Virus record (IMG/VR): IMGVR_UViG_3300032285_000220
Coordinates: 1 to 53,919 of that record
Reading direction: 5' to 3' (one strand)
Source: a virus
DNA: 53,919 nucleotides
Shown one piece after another: positions 1 through 6,938 of this stretch. Every line of letters starts with the position of its first letter. Within the stretch, counting starts at the first letter, position 1. Position numbers and translations under genes: made by a program. Below the pieces are notes generated by a model. It saw only the letters and a program-made list of their open reading frames with translations, ran no database searches and had not been told where the DNA came from.

Positions 1-690
1 GCTCGATACAATCATCAAACTATCGCTCTTGGCTTCAGCTTAACTGAAGAAGCTGTAGAAGATAACTTGTATGACACATTATCAGCTCGTTACACAAAAG
101 CTTTAGCTCGCGCTATGGCTTACACAAAACAAGTTAAAGCAGCTGCAGTATTAAACAATGGCTTCAACACTTCCGGTCAATACAACGGTGGTGATGGCGT
201 TTCATTATTTAACACAGCTCATCCACTTGTTTCTGGCGGTACAAACAGCAACACTCAATCAACTCCAACAGACTTGAACGAAACTTCATTGGAAAATGCA
301 GTTATTCAAATCGCAGCTTGGACTGATGAGCGTGGTCTCTTGATCGCTGCTCAACCACGTAAATTAGTTGTTCCACCAGCATTGCAATTCGTTGCAACTC
401 GCTTGTTAGAAACTGAATTACGTGTGTCAACAGCTGACAATGATATCAATGCAATTAAGAATAATGGTTCTATCCCAGAAGGTTACGCAATTAACCACTT
501 CTTAACAGATAGCAACGCTTACTTCTTAACAACTGATGTTCCTAACGGCATGAAGCACTTTGAACGTACTCCATTGTCTACATCTATGGATGGTGACTTT
601 GATACAGGTAACGTTCGTTACAAAGCTCGTGAACGTTATTCATTCGGTTGGTCAGATCCTCTCGGTATGTGGGGTTCACCAGGTGCTTAA
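1..690 (+). CDS. Major capsid protein, 3' part (gpT/HK97-fold type)
   Basis: Open from the first base of the window, so the N-terminal part lies upstream; 229 codons are visible. The product would be the main head shell subunit. Visible family-typical stretches are LFNTAHPLVSGGT, DERGLLIAAQPRKLVVPP, a TDSNAYFLTTDVPNG segment and the C-terminal RYKARERYSFGWSDP. These match what I know of Mu gpT-like HK97-fold capsid proteins common in aquatic phages. Codon choice is regular and highly biased, as expected for an abundant protein. A strong terminator follows directly. The family call is from recalled motifs, not a search. Confidence 0.85.
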   Translation, partial: ARYNHQTIALGFSLTEEAVEDNLYDTLSARYTKALARAMAYTKQVKAAAVLNNGFNTSGQYNGGDGVSLFNTAHPLVSGGTNSNTQSTPTDLNETSLENAVIQIAAWTDERGLLIAAQPRKLVVPPALQFVATRLLETELRVSTADNDINAIKNNGSIPEGYAINHFLTDSNAYFLTTDVPNGMKHFERTPLSTSMDGDFDTGNVRYKARERYSFGWSDPLGMWGSPGA

Positions 691-717
691 TTAGCAACTG
701 GCTACGTACTATTAAGA

Positions 718-749
718 GGGCTTGCTTAAAACGCAGGCCCTTTTTCTTT
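718..749 (+). terminator. Intrinsic terminator after the capsid gene
   Basis: Arms GGGCTTGC (718-725) and GCAGGCCC (733-740) form an 8 bp stem with one G-U pair and a 7-base loop, followed by TTTTTCTTT. It sits 28 bases after the capsid stop codon. Confidence 0.85.
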
Positions 750-757
750 ATAAAATA

Positions 758-766
758 TGATATAAT
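758..766 (+). promoter_or_regulatory. Extended -10 promoter after the capsid terminator
   Basis: TG (758-759), A, then a perfect TATAAT (761-766). The expected -35 position falls in the terminator T-tract and does not resemble TTGACA, so this would be a -35-independent extended -10 site. It would restart transcription for the gene at 886 with a leader of about 110 bases. Confidence 0.6.
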
Positions 767-801
767 GCTTGCAAATAGTATCTATTCAGGTATTATTTGG
801 G

Positions 802-860
802 AATCCGGGTTACCCGGTTTATTAGACTGTCCCGGCAGACGCATAAAAGACTAATGAACC
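802..860 (+). other. Possible structured RNA leader
   Basis: Between promoter and start codon there is a perfect 5 bp hairpin CCGGG-TTA-CCCGG (805-817). A second foldable unit follows, in which TTAGACT (822-828) can pair with AGACTAA (848-854) around a GC-rich interior (CTG 827-829 with CAG 836-838). It is far more GC-rich and structured than the surrounding DNA and contains no credible gene. Function unknown; it could protect the transcript or control translation. Confidence 0.4.
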
Positions 861-885
861 TAACTTTTTATGAAGGAAAATAATT

Positions 886-1365
886 ATGTCAAGAACCACG
901 TTCTCAGGCCCAGTCAAATCTGGTACTAACCGTTACTCTCCATACTACAATGCAGGTACAACAGTATTAGCTCAAAGTACAGCTTTTGCTTTTACAGCTG
1001 CAGGTACAACAACTAATACACTTTATATACCTAATGCAAGTCAAATTTTAAGCATTACATTTGATACTACAACAGCATTTACAGGTGGTACAGGTGCTGT
1101 TACAGTTGGTAATGTTGCATCAGGTACTCAATATGCTTCATCTACAACAGTTACTTCAGGTGGTCGTACAACTCCAACATTTACAGCTGCTCAATTAACA
1201 GCTATGTTATCAACTCCAGTTGATGTAGCAGCAGTGAATAGCCAACAAGCATGTTCAACTATTGCAGTAACCGCCGTTGCAGGTACAGGCGTAACAGCAG
1301 GTAATTTAGTAGTTACAGTTACATATATTCAATCTGATGATCGTTCAGCATTTGGTCAACAATAA
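886..1365 (+). CDS. Putative head decoration or minor structural protein
   Basis: 159 residues, beginning MSRTTFSGPVKSGTNRYSP, rich in Thr, Ala, Gly and Val with alternating beta-type sequence and almost no charge. No catalytic motif. Position directly after the capsid gene, with its own promoter and terminator, suggests a highly expressed virion component such as a head decoration protein. That role is inferred from position and composition. The start is preceded by the Shine-Dalgarno-like GAAGGAAAA. Confidence 0.6.
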   Translation: MSRTTFSGPVKSGTNRYSPYYNAGTTVLAQSTAFAFTAAGTTTNTLYIPNASQILSITFDTTTAFTGGTGAVTVGNVASGTQYASSTTVTSGGRTTPTFTAAQLTAMLSTPVDVAAVNSQQACSTIAVTAVAGTGVTAGNLVVTVTYIQSDDRSAFGQQ

Positions 1366-1372
1366 TTAGTCT

Positions 1373-1395
1373 AGGGGGGTTCGCCCCCCTTTCTT
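1373..1395 (+). terminator. Intrinsic terminator with UUCG loop
   Basis: Arms AGGGGGG (1373-1379) and CCCCCCT (1384-1390) close a TTCG tetraloop, followed by TTCTT. It isolates the 886-1365 gene as a single transcription unit between two terminators. Confidence 0.85.
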
Positions 1396-1415
1396 AAACA
1401 CAAAGGAGATTAATT

Positions 1416-1925
1416 ATGATGCAATATGATGTAAAACAAGGCCATTTAGATCAAAGCGGCTACTATGTAAAATATCCGGTACGCGTTAAAGGCGTATCAT
1501 TTACAGGTACAGCTTCTGCTGGATATCTAATTCTATTTGATACCTTATCAACCCCAGTATCTGCTTCTGTAACCTATGCTCGTTCTGGTACTACTGTAAC
1601 TGTTACTAAGGTAGCTCACGGTTTAAATACTGGTGATAGTATAGGCATACATTTTGAAGCTGGCACAGGTGGTATAGCTACTGATGGTACATATGTTATT
1701 ACTAAAACAGGCGCAGATACATTTACTTTAACTGATATTAATACAGGTACTATTACAGGCGGTACAGCTATTTATGCACTTGGTAGATGGTTAATGACAT
1801 ATCAATCAACAGCTGGCGATACTTATAATAACGTACCTTTTATTCCAGGTGAAGGTGTTTATGCGCAAAATGGCGTATACGGTTACTTATCTAATGTAGA
1901 CGCAGCACAAATATTCTATGGCTAA
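1416..1925 (+). CDS. Putative virion structural protein
   Basis: 169 residues with a good ribosome site (AAAGGAG) seven bases before the ATG. The middle part (about residues 52-105) reads RSGTTVTVTKVAHGLNTGDSI followed by TDGTYVITKTGADTFTL. I recognise this short beta-rich repeat from many phage tail and capsid proteins, where it has an Ig-like or 'FCCH'-like fold. N-terminal MMQYDVKQGHLDQSGY is typical of proteins found next to capsid genes in aquatic phages. Possibly a capsid fibre or decoration protein; the exact role is unknown. Confidence 0.6.
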   Translation: MMQYDVKQGHLDQSGYYVKYPVRVKGVSFTGTASAGYLILFDTLSTPVSASVTYARSGTTVTVTKVAHGLNTGDSIGIHFEAGTGGIATDGTYVITKTGADTFTLTDINTGTITGGTAIYALGRWLMTYQSTAGDTYNNVPFIPGEGVYAQNGVYGYLSNVDAAQIFYG

Positions 1926-2181
1926 TAAGAAAAAAGGTCCTAGCTTAGCAGTTGGACGTGGTGAGAAGCTCCCTGTGTCTAAAGGCGCAGGTCTTACCGC
2001 TAAAGGACGTGCTAAATATAATGCAGCAACAGGATCAAATTTAAAGGCTCCTCAACCACAAGGTGGACCTCGTAAGAAGTCATTTTGTGCAAGGATGTCT
2101 GGAATGCCTGGTCCTATGAAAGATGAAAAAGGTAGACCCACTCGTAAGGCTGCTTCTTTAAAAAGGTGGAATTGTAAATGA
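1918..2181 (+). CDS. Small basic DUF6321-type protein
   Basis: 87 residues, Lys/Arg/Gly-rich, with the signature SKGAGLTAKGRAKYN, the block GPRKKSFCARMSGMPGPMKD and a terminal RKAASLKRWNC. I recognise this as the DUF6321 pattern, widespread in podovirus-like aquatic phages and of unknown function. It overlaps the upstream gene by eight bases (ATGGCTAA), which suggests coupled translation. The strong positive charge would suit nucleic-acid binding inside the capsid, but that is inference. Confidence 0.75.
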   Translation: MANKKKGPSLAVGRGEKLPVSKGAGLTAKGRAKYNAATGSNLKAPQPQGGPRKKSFCARMSGMPGPMKDEKGRPTRKAASLKRWNCK

Positions 2182-2369
2182 TAAAACAAATAAATGATGT
2201 TAACGAACATACAAAGCATCTTATTGATGGCGCTTCTATTGCTACTGTTATGGGAACGCTAATGAATTGGTTACCAGCAGTCGCTGCACTATTTTCAATC
2301 GTATGGACAGCTATTCGTATATATGAAACTAAAACTGTTCAAAAATGGTTAAAAAAAGATGCCGAGTAA
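2178..2369 (+). CDS. Small membrane protein, T7-type holin candidate
   Basis: 63 residues with one clear hydrophobic segment (about residues 25-47, MGTLMNWLPAVAALFSIVWT) followed by a positive tail ending KWLKKDAE. Size, layout and the IRIYET...VQKWL ending resemble small class II phage holins of the T7 kind, which permeabilise the inner membrane at lysis. It overlaps its upstream neighbour by ATGA. A second holin candidate lies at 22145-22630 beside the lysozyme, so this one may have a different timing or a related role. Confidence 0.6.
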   Translation: MIKQINDVNEHTKHLIDGASIATVMGTLMNWLPAVAALFSIVWTAIRIYETKTVQKWLKKDAE

Positions 2370-2739
2370 ATCAAAAGCACAACATAATTTAATGGCAGCT
2401 GCGGCTCACAACCCAGCATTTGCTAAGAAGGTCGGTGTTCCTGTAAGTGTCGCTCAGGAATTTAACAAAGCGGACAAAGGTAAAAAATTTGGGAGTGGTG
2501 GTATGGCTAAATCAGACATGAAAGAAGATTCAAAAATGGACATGGCTCAAGACAAAGCTATGATTAAATCAGCAATCAAACAGCATGATGACCAATTACA
2601 TGGTGGTAAAAAAACAACTTTAAAATTAGCTAAAGGTGGTTCAGCTTCATCACGTGCTGATGGATGTGCTACTAAAGGTAAAACAAAAGGTACTATTATC
2701 TCCATGTGTGGTGGCGGTATGTATAAAAAAGGTAAATAA
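2359..2739 (+). CDS. Lys/Gly-rich protein with DGC-TKGKTKG tail motif
   Basis: 126 residues. The N-terminus (MPSKSKAQHNLMAAAAHN, then PVSVAQEFNKADKGKKF) is a short module common in aquatic phage genomes and resembles DUF3008. The middle is Lys/Asp-rich and probably disordered. The C-terminus carries LAKGGSASSRADGCATKGKT followed by KGTII, a motif shared with the next gene and with the one at 4819. It overlaps the preceding gene by 11 bases. The function is not known. Virion association is suggested only by location among head and connector genes. Confidence 0.6.
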   Translation: MPSKSKAQHNLMAAAAHNPAFAKKVGVPVSVAQEFNKADKGKKFGSGGMAKSDMKEDSKMDMAQDKAMIKSAIKQHDDQLHGGKKTTLKLAKGGSASSRADGCATKGKTKGTIISMCGGGMYKKGK

Positions 2740-2741
2740 AT

Positions 2742-2987
2742 ATGGATAAAGACGCTGAAAAAAGATATGAAAATCTAACGCCAAAAGAAAAATATGATTC
2801 AGCTATTGAAGCGGATAAAGCTCCTTGGAATCCATTAAAAGCTGCAAAAGAAATGATAGTAGAAAAGATTTCTCCTAAAAAAGAAGAAATGAAACCTGTT
2901 AAAAAAATGGCTAAAGGTGGCATGACTGCTTCTAAACGTGCTGATGGTTGTTGCACTAAAGGTAAAACTAAAGGAAGGATTGTTTAA
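2742..2987 (+). CDS. Small Lys-rich protein with repeated C-terminal motif
   Basis: 81 residues. Charged, probably helical N-terminal part (MDKDAEKRYENLTPKEKYD) and a C-terminal MAKGGMTASKRADGCCTKGK ending TKGRIV, nearly the same tail as the gene before it. The shared tail attached to unrelated N-termini suggests a transferable targeting or binding peptide. No known enzymatic motif. It is followed two bases later by the next small gene. Confidence 0.6.
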   Translation: MDKDAEKRYENLTPKEKYDSAIEADKAPWNPLKAAKEMIVEKISPKKEEMKPVKKMAKGGMTASKRADGCCTKGKTKGRIV

Positions 2988-2989
2988 TC

Positions 2990-3166
2990 ATGGCAGAAAA
3001 ATGGATTCAAAAAGCAATATCAAAACCAGGATCATTAAAAAAATCACTTGGTGTTAAAAAAGGTGAAAAAATTCCAGCTGGTAAATTAGCTAAAGCTGCT
3101 AAATCAAAAGGTAAAATGGGTCAACGAGCTCGTTTAGCTGAAACTTTAAAAGGTCTTAAAAAATAA
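2990..3166 (+). CDS. Small basic protein, 58 residues
   Basis: Found by reading the gap: ATG at 2990 and TAA at 3164-3166, which also supplies the first A of the next ATG (TAATG). The protein starts MAEKWIQKAISKPGSLKKSL and continues GVKKGEKIPAGKLAKAAKSK, ending RARLAETLKGLKK. I recognise the KIPA-KLAKAAKS-RARLAETLK pattern from many phage genomes, where it is a conserved small protein of unknown function. About one third of residues are Lys or Arg, so nucleic-acid binding is plausible. Confidence 0.75.
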   Translation: MAEKWIQKAISKPGSLKKSLGVKKGEKIPAGKLAKAAKSKGKMGQRARLAETLKGLKK

Positions 3167-3426
3167 TGAGACCTTCACGTGGTATGGGCGCTATAAAGAA
3201 AACTAAAATTCCTAGTGCTACTGAAAATACTATGCCTAAAGGCAAGGTTAAAGCTCGTCGTGATAACACAGACTTTACTCAGTTTAAAGAAGGTGGACCT
3301 GTAGGACTTTATGCAAATATAAATGCTCGTAAGAAAAAGGGAATATCTAGATCTAAATCAAAATCAACAATAGACCCTAAAGCATATGCAAATATGAAAG
3401 CAGGCTTCCCTAAAGGTAAAAAATAA
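3166..3426 (+). CDS. Small basic phage protein
   Basis: 86 residues, very basic. The central FKEGGPVGLYANINARKKK and the following ISRSKSKSTIDPKAY pattern recur in podovirus-like aquatic phages. It carries a copy of the short x-GG-hydrophobic motif also seen in the ejected proteins (GGPVGLY). TAATG overlaps on both sides place it in a tight run with the 58-residue gene upstream and the connector gene downstream. Function unknown. Confidence 0.6.
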   Translation: MRPSRGMGAIKKTKIPSATENTMPKGKVKARRDNTDFTQFKEGGPVGLYANINARKKKGISRSKSKSTIDPKAYANMKAGFPKGKK

Positions 3427-4367
3427 TGGTAGATAGAACCTCAGGTGTAAGTACCTTTAATTTAGATTTAAATAATCTAGTTGAAGACGCATTTGAAAGA
3501 TGTGGTCAAGAACTTCGTACAGGTTATGATTTAAGAACCGCAAGGCGCTCCCTTAATATTATGACTGCTGAATGGGCCAATCGTGGTATTAACTTGTGGA
3601 CTGTAGAACCTGGTCAAATTACGTTAAACCAAAATCAAATTATGTATGCATTGCCTACTGATACAGTAGACTTGCTTGATATGGTGACACGTACTCAAAC
3701 CGGTGTAAACCAGCAAGATATTAATATTAATCGTATTAGCGAGTCAACCTATATTACAATACCTAATAAAAATGCTACAGGTCGTCCTATTCAAGTTTGG
3801 ATTAATAGACAAAGTGGTCAGGAAAACCCTACTAATATTCTTTTAAAACAAACTTTAACTGCTACTGCATCAACAGCAGCTAATCCACAAACAATTACTT
3901 TATCAAGTACAGTAGGTTTAGCTCAATTTGGATTTATTAAAATTGGTGAAGAAACAATTCAGTATGGCGGAGTAAGCGGTAATACAATTACAGGATGTAT
4001 TAGAGCAGTTAATAATACAACACTAGCTACCCATGCAATTGATGACAAAATTTATGTACAAAATTTACCTACAGTAAATGTATGGCCTGCTCCAGATCAA
4101 AGTAATTTTTACACGTTTGTGTATTACAGATTAAGACGAATTCAAGACGCAGGTAATGGAGTAACTGTAGAAGATATTCCATTTAGATTTATTCCATGCA
4201 TGGTTGCAGGATTAGCTTATTATTTAAGCCTTAAATTACCAGGTGCTGAAATGAGAATTGAAATGTTAAAAGCCGCATATGAGGAAGCATTTCAGTTAGC
4301 AGCTGATGAAGATAGAGAAAAAGCATCTGTTAGGTTTGTACCTAGAGACTCTTTCTATTATTTTTAG
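3426..4367 (+). CDS. Putative head-to-tail connector/adaptor protein
   Basis: 313 residues. The N-terminus (LNNLVEDAFERCGQELRTGY, then RTARRSLNIMTAEWANRGIN) and the C-terminal helical region (YYLSLKLPGAEMRIEMLKAA) match the general build of gp11/tail-tubular-A-like or P22 gp4-like proteins, which sit under the portal and join the tail to the head. The middle (about residues 145-210) is an inserted beta-rich segment. The placement between capsid-proximal genes and a second adaptor at 5244 supports the call. The assignment is by architecture and recalled similarity. Confidence 0.65.
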   Translation: MVDRTSGVSTFNLDLNNLVEDAFERCGQELRTGYDLRTARRSLNIMTAEWANRGINLWTVEPGQITLNQNQIMYALPTDTVDLLDMVTRTQTGVNQQDININRISESTYITIPNKNATGRPIQVWINRQSGQENPTNILLKQTLTATASTAANPQTITLSSTVGLAQFGFIKIGEETIQYGGVSGNTITGCIRAVNNTTLATHAIDDKIYVQNLPTVNVWPAPDQSNFYTFVYYRLRRIQDAGNGVTVEDIPFRFIPCMVAGLAYYLSLKLPGAEMRIEMLKAAYEEAFQLAADEDREKASVRFVPRDSFYYF

Positions 4368-4375
4368 GAATTTAA

Positions 4376-4807
4376 ATGCCTATTAAATATGCTAGTGGTA
4401 AAAACTCTATTGCCCAATGCGATAGATGTAATTTTAGATATCCACTAAAACAACTAAGACGCTTAGTAATTAAGACAAAAAATGTTAATATACTGGTATG
4501 TCCTGAATGCTGGGAACCGGATCAGCCACAATTATCACTAGGTTTATACCCAGTTAATGATCCGCAAGCAATACGTAATCCAAGACCTGATAGTCCTAGT
4601 TATTATCAATCAGGTTTAAATGGATTACAAATAACGGAACAAACTGGTCCAGGAGTGGATTCAACAGGTGTTCCAATGGGTGGAAGTAGAATAATTCAAT
4701 GGGGCTGGCAGCCAGTAGGTGGAGCTAGTTTTTTTGATGCAGCATTAACACCAAATTATTTGGTTGCAACAGGCGTAGTAGCAAATGTAACAGTAACAAC
4801 AACATAA
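4376..4807 (+). CDS. Zinc-ribbon structural protein
   Basis: 143 residues. Four cysteines at 15, 18, 42 and 45 in two CxxC pairs (CDRC and CPEC) form a probable zinc ribbon at the N-terminus. The rest is Gly/Pro/Thr-rich and lacks catalytic signatures. The sequence KQLRRLVIKTKNVNILVCPE followed by CWEPDQPQL is familiar from conserved proteins next to connector genes in aquatic podovirus-like genomes. A structural or assembly role is likely but unproven. Confidence 0.65.
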   Translation: MPIKYASGKNSIAQCDRCNFRYPLKQLRRLVIKTKNVNILVCPECWEPDQPQLSLGLYPVNDPQAIRNPRPDSPSYYQSGLNGLQITEQTGPGVDSTGVPMGGSRIIQWGWQPVGGASFFDAALTPNYLVATGVVANVTVTTT

Positions 4808-4818
4808 GGAGAAATAAC

Positions 4819-5013
4819 ATGGCATTTAGAAAAGCAGCTGACGGTATTACCAAACAAGGTAAAACTAAAGGTAAAAATTTAGGTGATGATGGAGCTAAAG
4901 TTGGTATTCAAACAGGCCCAAAATCAAGTGGTAGCAAAGGTGGTAAAACTAATGCTGACATGAAAAAAATGGGTCGAGGATTAGCTAAAATTGCAGCACA
5001 GAAAAAAGGATAA
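4819..5013 (+). CDS. Small Lys/Gly-rich protein
   Basis: 64 residues, starting FRKAADGITKQGKTKGKNLG after the initiator Met. The ADG-x-TKQGKTKG stretch is a third version of the tail motif of the genes at 2359 and 2742, here at the N-terminus. Lys and Gly make up much of the protein and it is probably disordered. An AAGGAG ribosome site precedes the start. Function unknown. Confidence 0.6.
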   Translation: MAFRKAADGITKQGKTKGKNLGDDGAKVGIQTGPKSSGSKGGKTNADMKKMGRGLAKIAAQKKG

Positions 5014-5018
5014 TAATC

Positions 5019-5240
5019 ATGGCAGAATACAAACAACCTATCGTTGTGCCTAATGCTGATATTGAGTTTTCTCAAGATCCAAACAAATTAAAAGCTCAAC
5101 AACTTAATCATGGTACTGGCAGACAACGTGTTAGTGCAGGTGATCCTGGTTCTAAAGCAATTAATAGACATGGTGAAATGAAAATTCGCGGTACAGGTGC
5201 AGCTACAAAAGGTGTTAAAAGTCGCGGTCCGATGGCGTAA
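5019..5240 (+). CDS. Small conserved phage protein
   Basis: 73 residues, beginning MAEYKQPIVVPNADIEFSQD and ending with a Gly/Lys-rich tail (RGTGAATKGVKSRGPMA). No recognised domain. It lies five bases after the previous stop and three before the adaptor gene, in the run of small genes between the two connector proteins. The tail again has the T-K-G type motif. Function unknown. Confidence 0.6.
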   Translation: MAEYKQPIVVPNADIEFSQDPNKLKAQQLNHGTGRQRVSAGDPGSKAINRHGEMKIRGTGAATKGVKSRGPMA

Positions 5241-5243
5241 TAC

Positions 5244-5879
5244 ATGAATTATTCGCAGCTAGTTACAGAGATACAGAACTATACAGAGAACCAGTTCACG
5301 ACTGATGTAGTAAATACGTTTATTACTCAAGCTGAACAAAGGATCTATAATACAGTTCAATTACCGGCATTACGTAAGAATGTCACAGGCACAACTACAG
5401 CTGGTAATAAGTATCTAGCTATGCCTACTAATTGGTTAGCTACGTTTAGCTTAGCGATTATTAATGGGGCTAATGAGTATACCTATCTTTTAAATAAAGA
5501 TGTAAACTTTATTAGACAGTCTTATCCAGATACGGATTCTGACTTTTATGGAACCCCTGCTTATTATGCAGTGTTTGATCAGAACTCATTTATTATGGGA
5601 CCTACTCCAGACGCTTCATACGCAGTTGAGCTTCATTATTTTTATTATCCTGAGTCTATTACAACTGCAGGTACATCTTGGTTAGGTGATAATTTTAGTT
5701 CTACATTATTATATGGCTCATTATTAGAAGCTTATACTTACATGAAGGGCGAAGCAGATGTAATGGCTAATTATAAAGCTAGATACGATGAAGCTATGGT
5801 TCTATTGAAACAACTTTCAGACGGCAAAGATAGACAAGATGCATATAGGAGTGGGCAGGTTAGATACCCAGTTAAATAA
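5244..5879 (+). CDS. Adaptor protein of the SU10 adaptor type
   Basis: 211 residues. Recognisable blocks are FITQAEQRIYNTVQLPALRK, LAMPTNWLATFSLAI, the LLNKDVNFIRQSYP helix, VELHYFYYPESITT and the C-terminal LLEAYTYMKGEADVM. I know this pattern as the adaptor family that includes the phage SU10 adaptor, which binds below the portal and forms the top of a short tail. It ends with TAATG into the next gene. This is one of the firmer structural assignments here and supports a podovirus-like virion. Confidence 0.75.
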   Translation: MNYSQLVTEIQNYTENQFTTDVVNTFITQAEQRIYNTVQLPALRKNVTGTTTAGNKYLAMPTNWLATFSLAIINGANEYTYLLNKDVNFIRQSYPDTDSDFYGTPAYYAVFDQNSFIMGPTPDASYAVELHYFYYPESITTAGTSWLGDNFSSTLLYGSLLEAYTYMKGEADVMANYKARYDEAMVLLKQLSDGKDRQDAYRSGQVRYPVK

Positions 5880-6307
5880 TGGCAATAGGACAAACCCAAA
5901 CTACTATATTTAAACTTAATTTGTTAAAGGCACTAGAGAACTTTAATGCTGGTACTCCTTATACATATAAAATAGCGCTTTATACAGCAAATGCTACTTT
6001 AAACGAAACAACAACTGCTTATACTACAGAAGGTGAAATTACTGGTACTGGATATACTGCAGGTGGAAAGACTTTAACAATAACAGGGTTGGGAAGTGAT
6101 ACGACTAACAATACAGCATATGTATCATTTTTAGATGTAACTTGGAACCCTGCAAATTTTACTACTGCTGGAGCTTTGATATATAATAGCACTACAAATG
6201 CGGCTGTCTGTATATTAAATTTTGGTAGTGATAAAACCGCAAAAAGTACATTTACAATAACATTTCCATCAGCAACCTCAACCACTGCTGTATTAAGAAT
6301 TAATTAA
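5879..6307 (+). CDS. Virion/tail-associated protein
   Basis: 142 residues, Thr/Asn/Ala-rich and beta-type, with the conserved-looking FKLNLLKALENFNAGTPYTY, YKIALYTANATLNE and WNPANFTTAGALIYN blocks. I recognise these as recurring in phage genomes just before fibre genes. It may be a tail or fibre-attachment protein. No enzymatic motif is visible. Followed 10 bases later by another structural gene. Confidence 0.6.
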   Translation: MAIGQTQTTIFKLNLLKALENFNAGTPYTYKIALYTANATLNETTTAYTTEGEITGTGYTAGGKTLTITGLGSDTTNNTAYVSFLDVTWNPANFTTAGALIYNSTTNAAVCILNFGSDKTAKSTFTITFPSATSTTAVLRIN

Positions 6308-6317
6308 GGAGTCAATT

Positions 6318-6929
6318 ATGAATCAAAGAGAACAAGGCGGATTTGGCGATCAAGCTACCATTACTTTAAATGCTGGTGCGAATGCTAATGAAACTGTAGG
6401 TATTGAAGGCGTTTACAAAGTTGAATGCCGTGATGCAGCAGGTAATTTAAAATGGGAAGAATCATTTCCTAACCTAGTAAACGCTGGTGGTAAAGAGTTA
6501 ATGTTAAATACATTACTTGTAACTGCTTCAGGTTACACAAGAGTGGGTCCATATTTAGGTTTAATTTCAGGTGCTTCACCAACATTTACAGCTGCTGATA
6601 CAATGACATCACACGCTGGATGGACAGAATTTACTAACTACACAGTAGGTGGTTCAGCAGTACGAGGTACAGCTACATTTAGCTCATCAACTTCATCTGG
6701 CTCAACACCAACTAATGTAACAACATGTGCAGCAGCTGCGATTACTTACACTATTACAGGTGGCGGTGGTACAGTAGGCGGTTGTTTCTTAGTAACAGGT
6801 ACTGGTGCTTCAAGTGCACAATCTAATACTGGTGGTACATTGTATTCTGCAGGTGCATTTACAACAGCTAAAATTACAACAGCTGGCGATACAGTTTCAG
6901 TTACATACTCTACAACTGCAACAAGCTAA
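6318..6929 (+). CDS. Virion/tail-associated protein
   Basis: 203 residues. The N-terminal third (VYKVECRDAAGNLKWEESFP and VNAGGKELMLNTLL) looks like a small folded domain of the kind seen in phage structural proteins. The rest is low-complexity Thr/Gly/Ser beta-type sequence with almost no charged residues. AAGGAGTCAATT gives a good ribosome site. It is probably a virion surface component that leads into the fibre genes; its role is inferred from context. Confidence 0.55.
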   Translation: MNQREQGGFGDQATITLNAGANANETVGIEGVYKVECRDAAGNLKWEESFPNLVNAGGKELMLNTLLVTASGYTRVGPYLGLISGASPTFTAADTMTSHAGWTEFTNYTVGGSAVRGTATFSSSTSSGSTPTNVTTCAAAAITYTITGGGGTVGGCFLVTGTGASSAQSNTGGTLYSAGAFTTAKITTAGDTVSVTYSTTATS

Positions 6930-6938
6930 GGAGCTTAA

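Noticed and set aside
648-854. 68-codon open frame across the capsid terminator
   Set aside because: It would read through the terminator hairpin and the promoter, and its product has no phage-like features.
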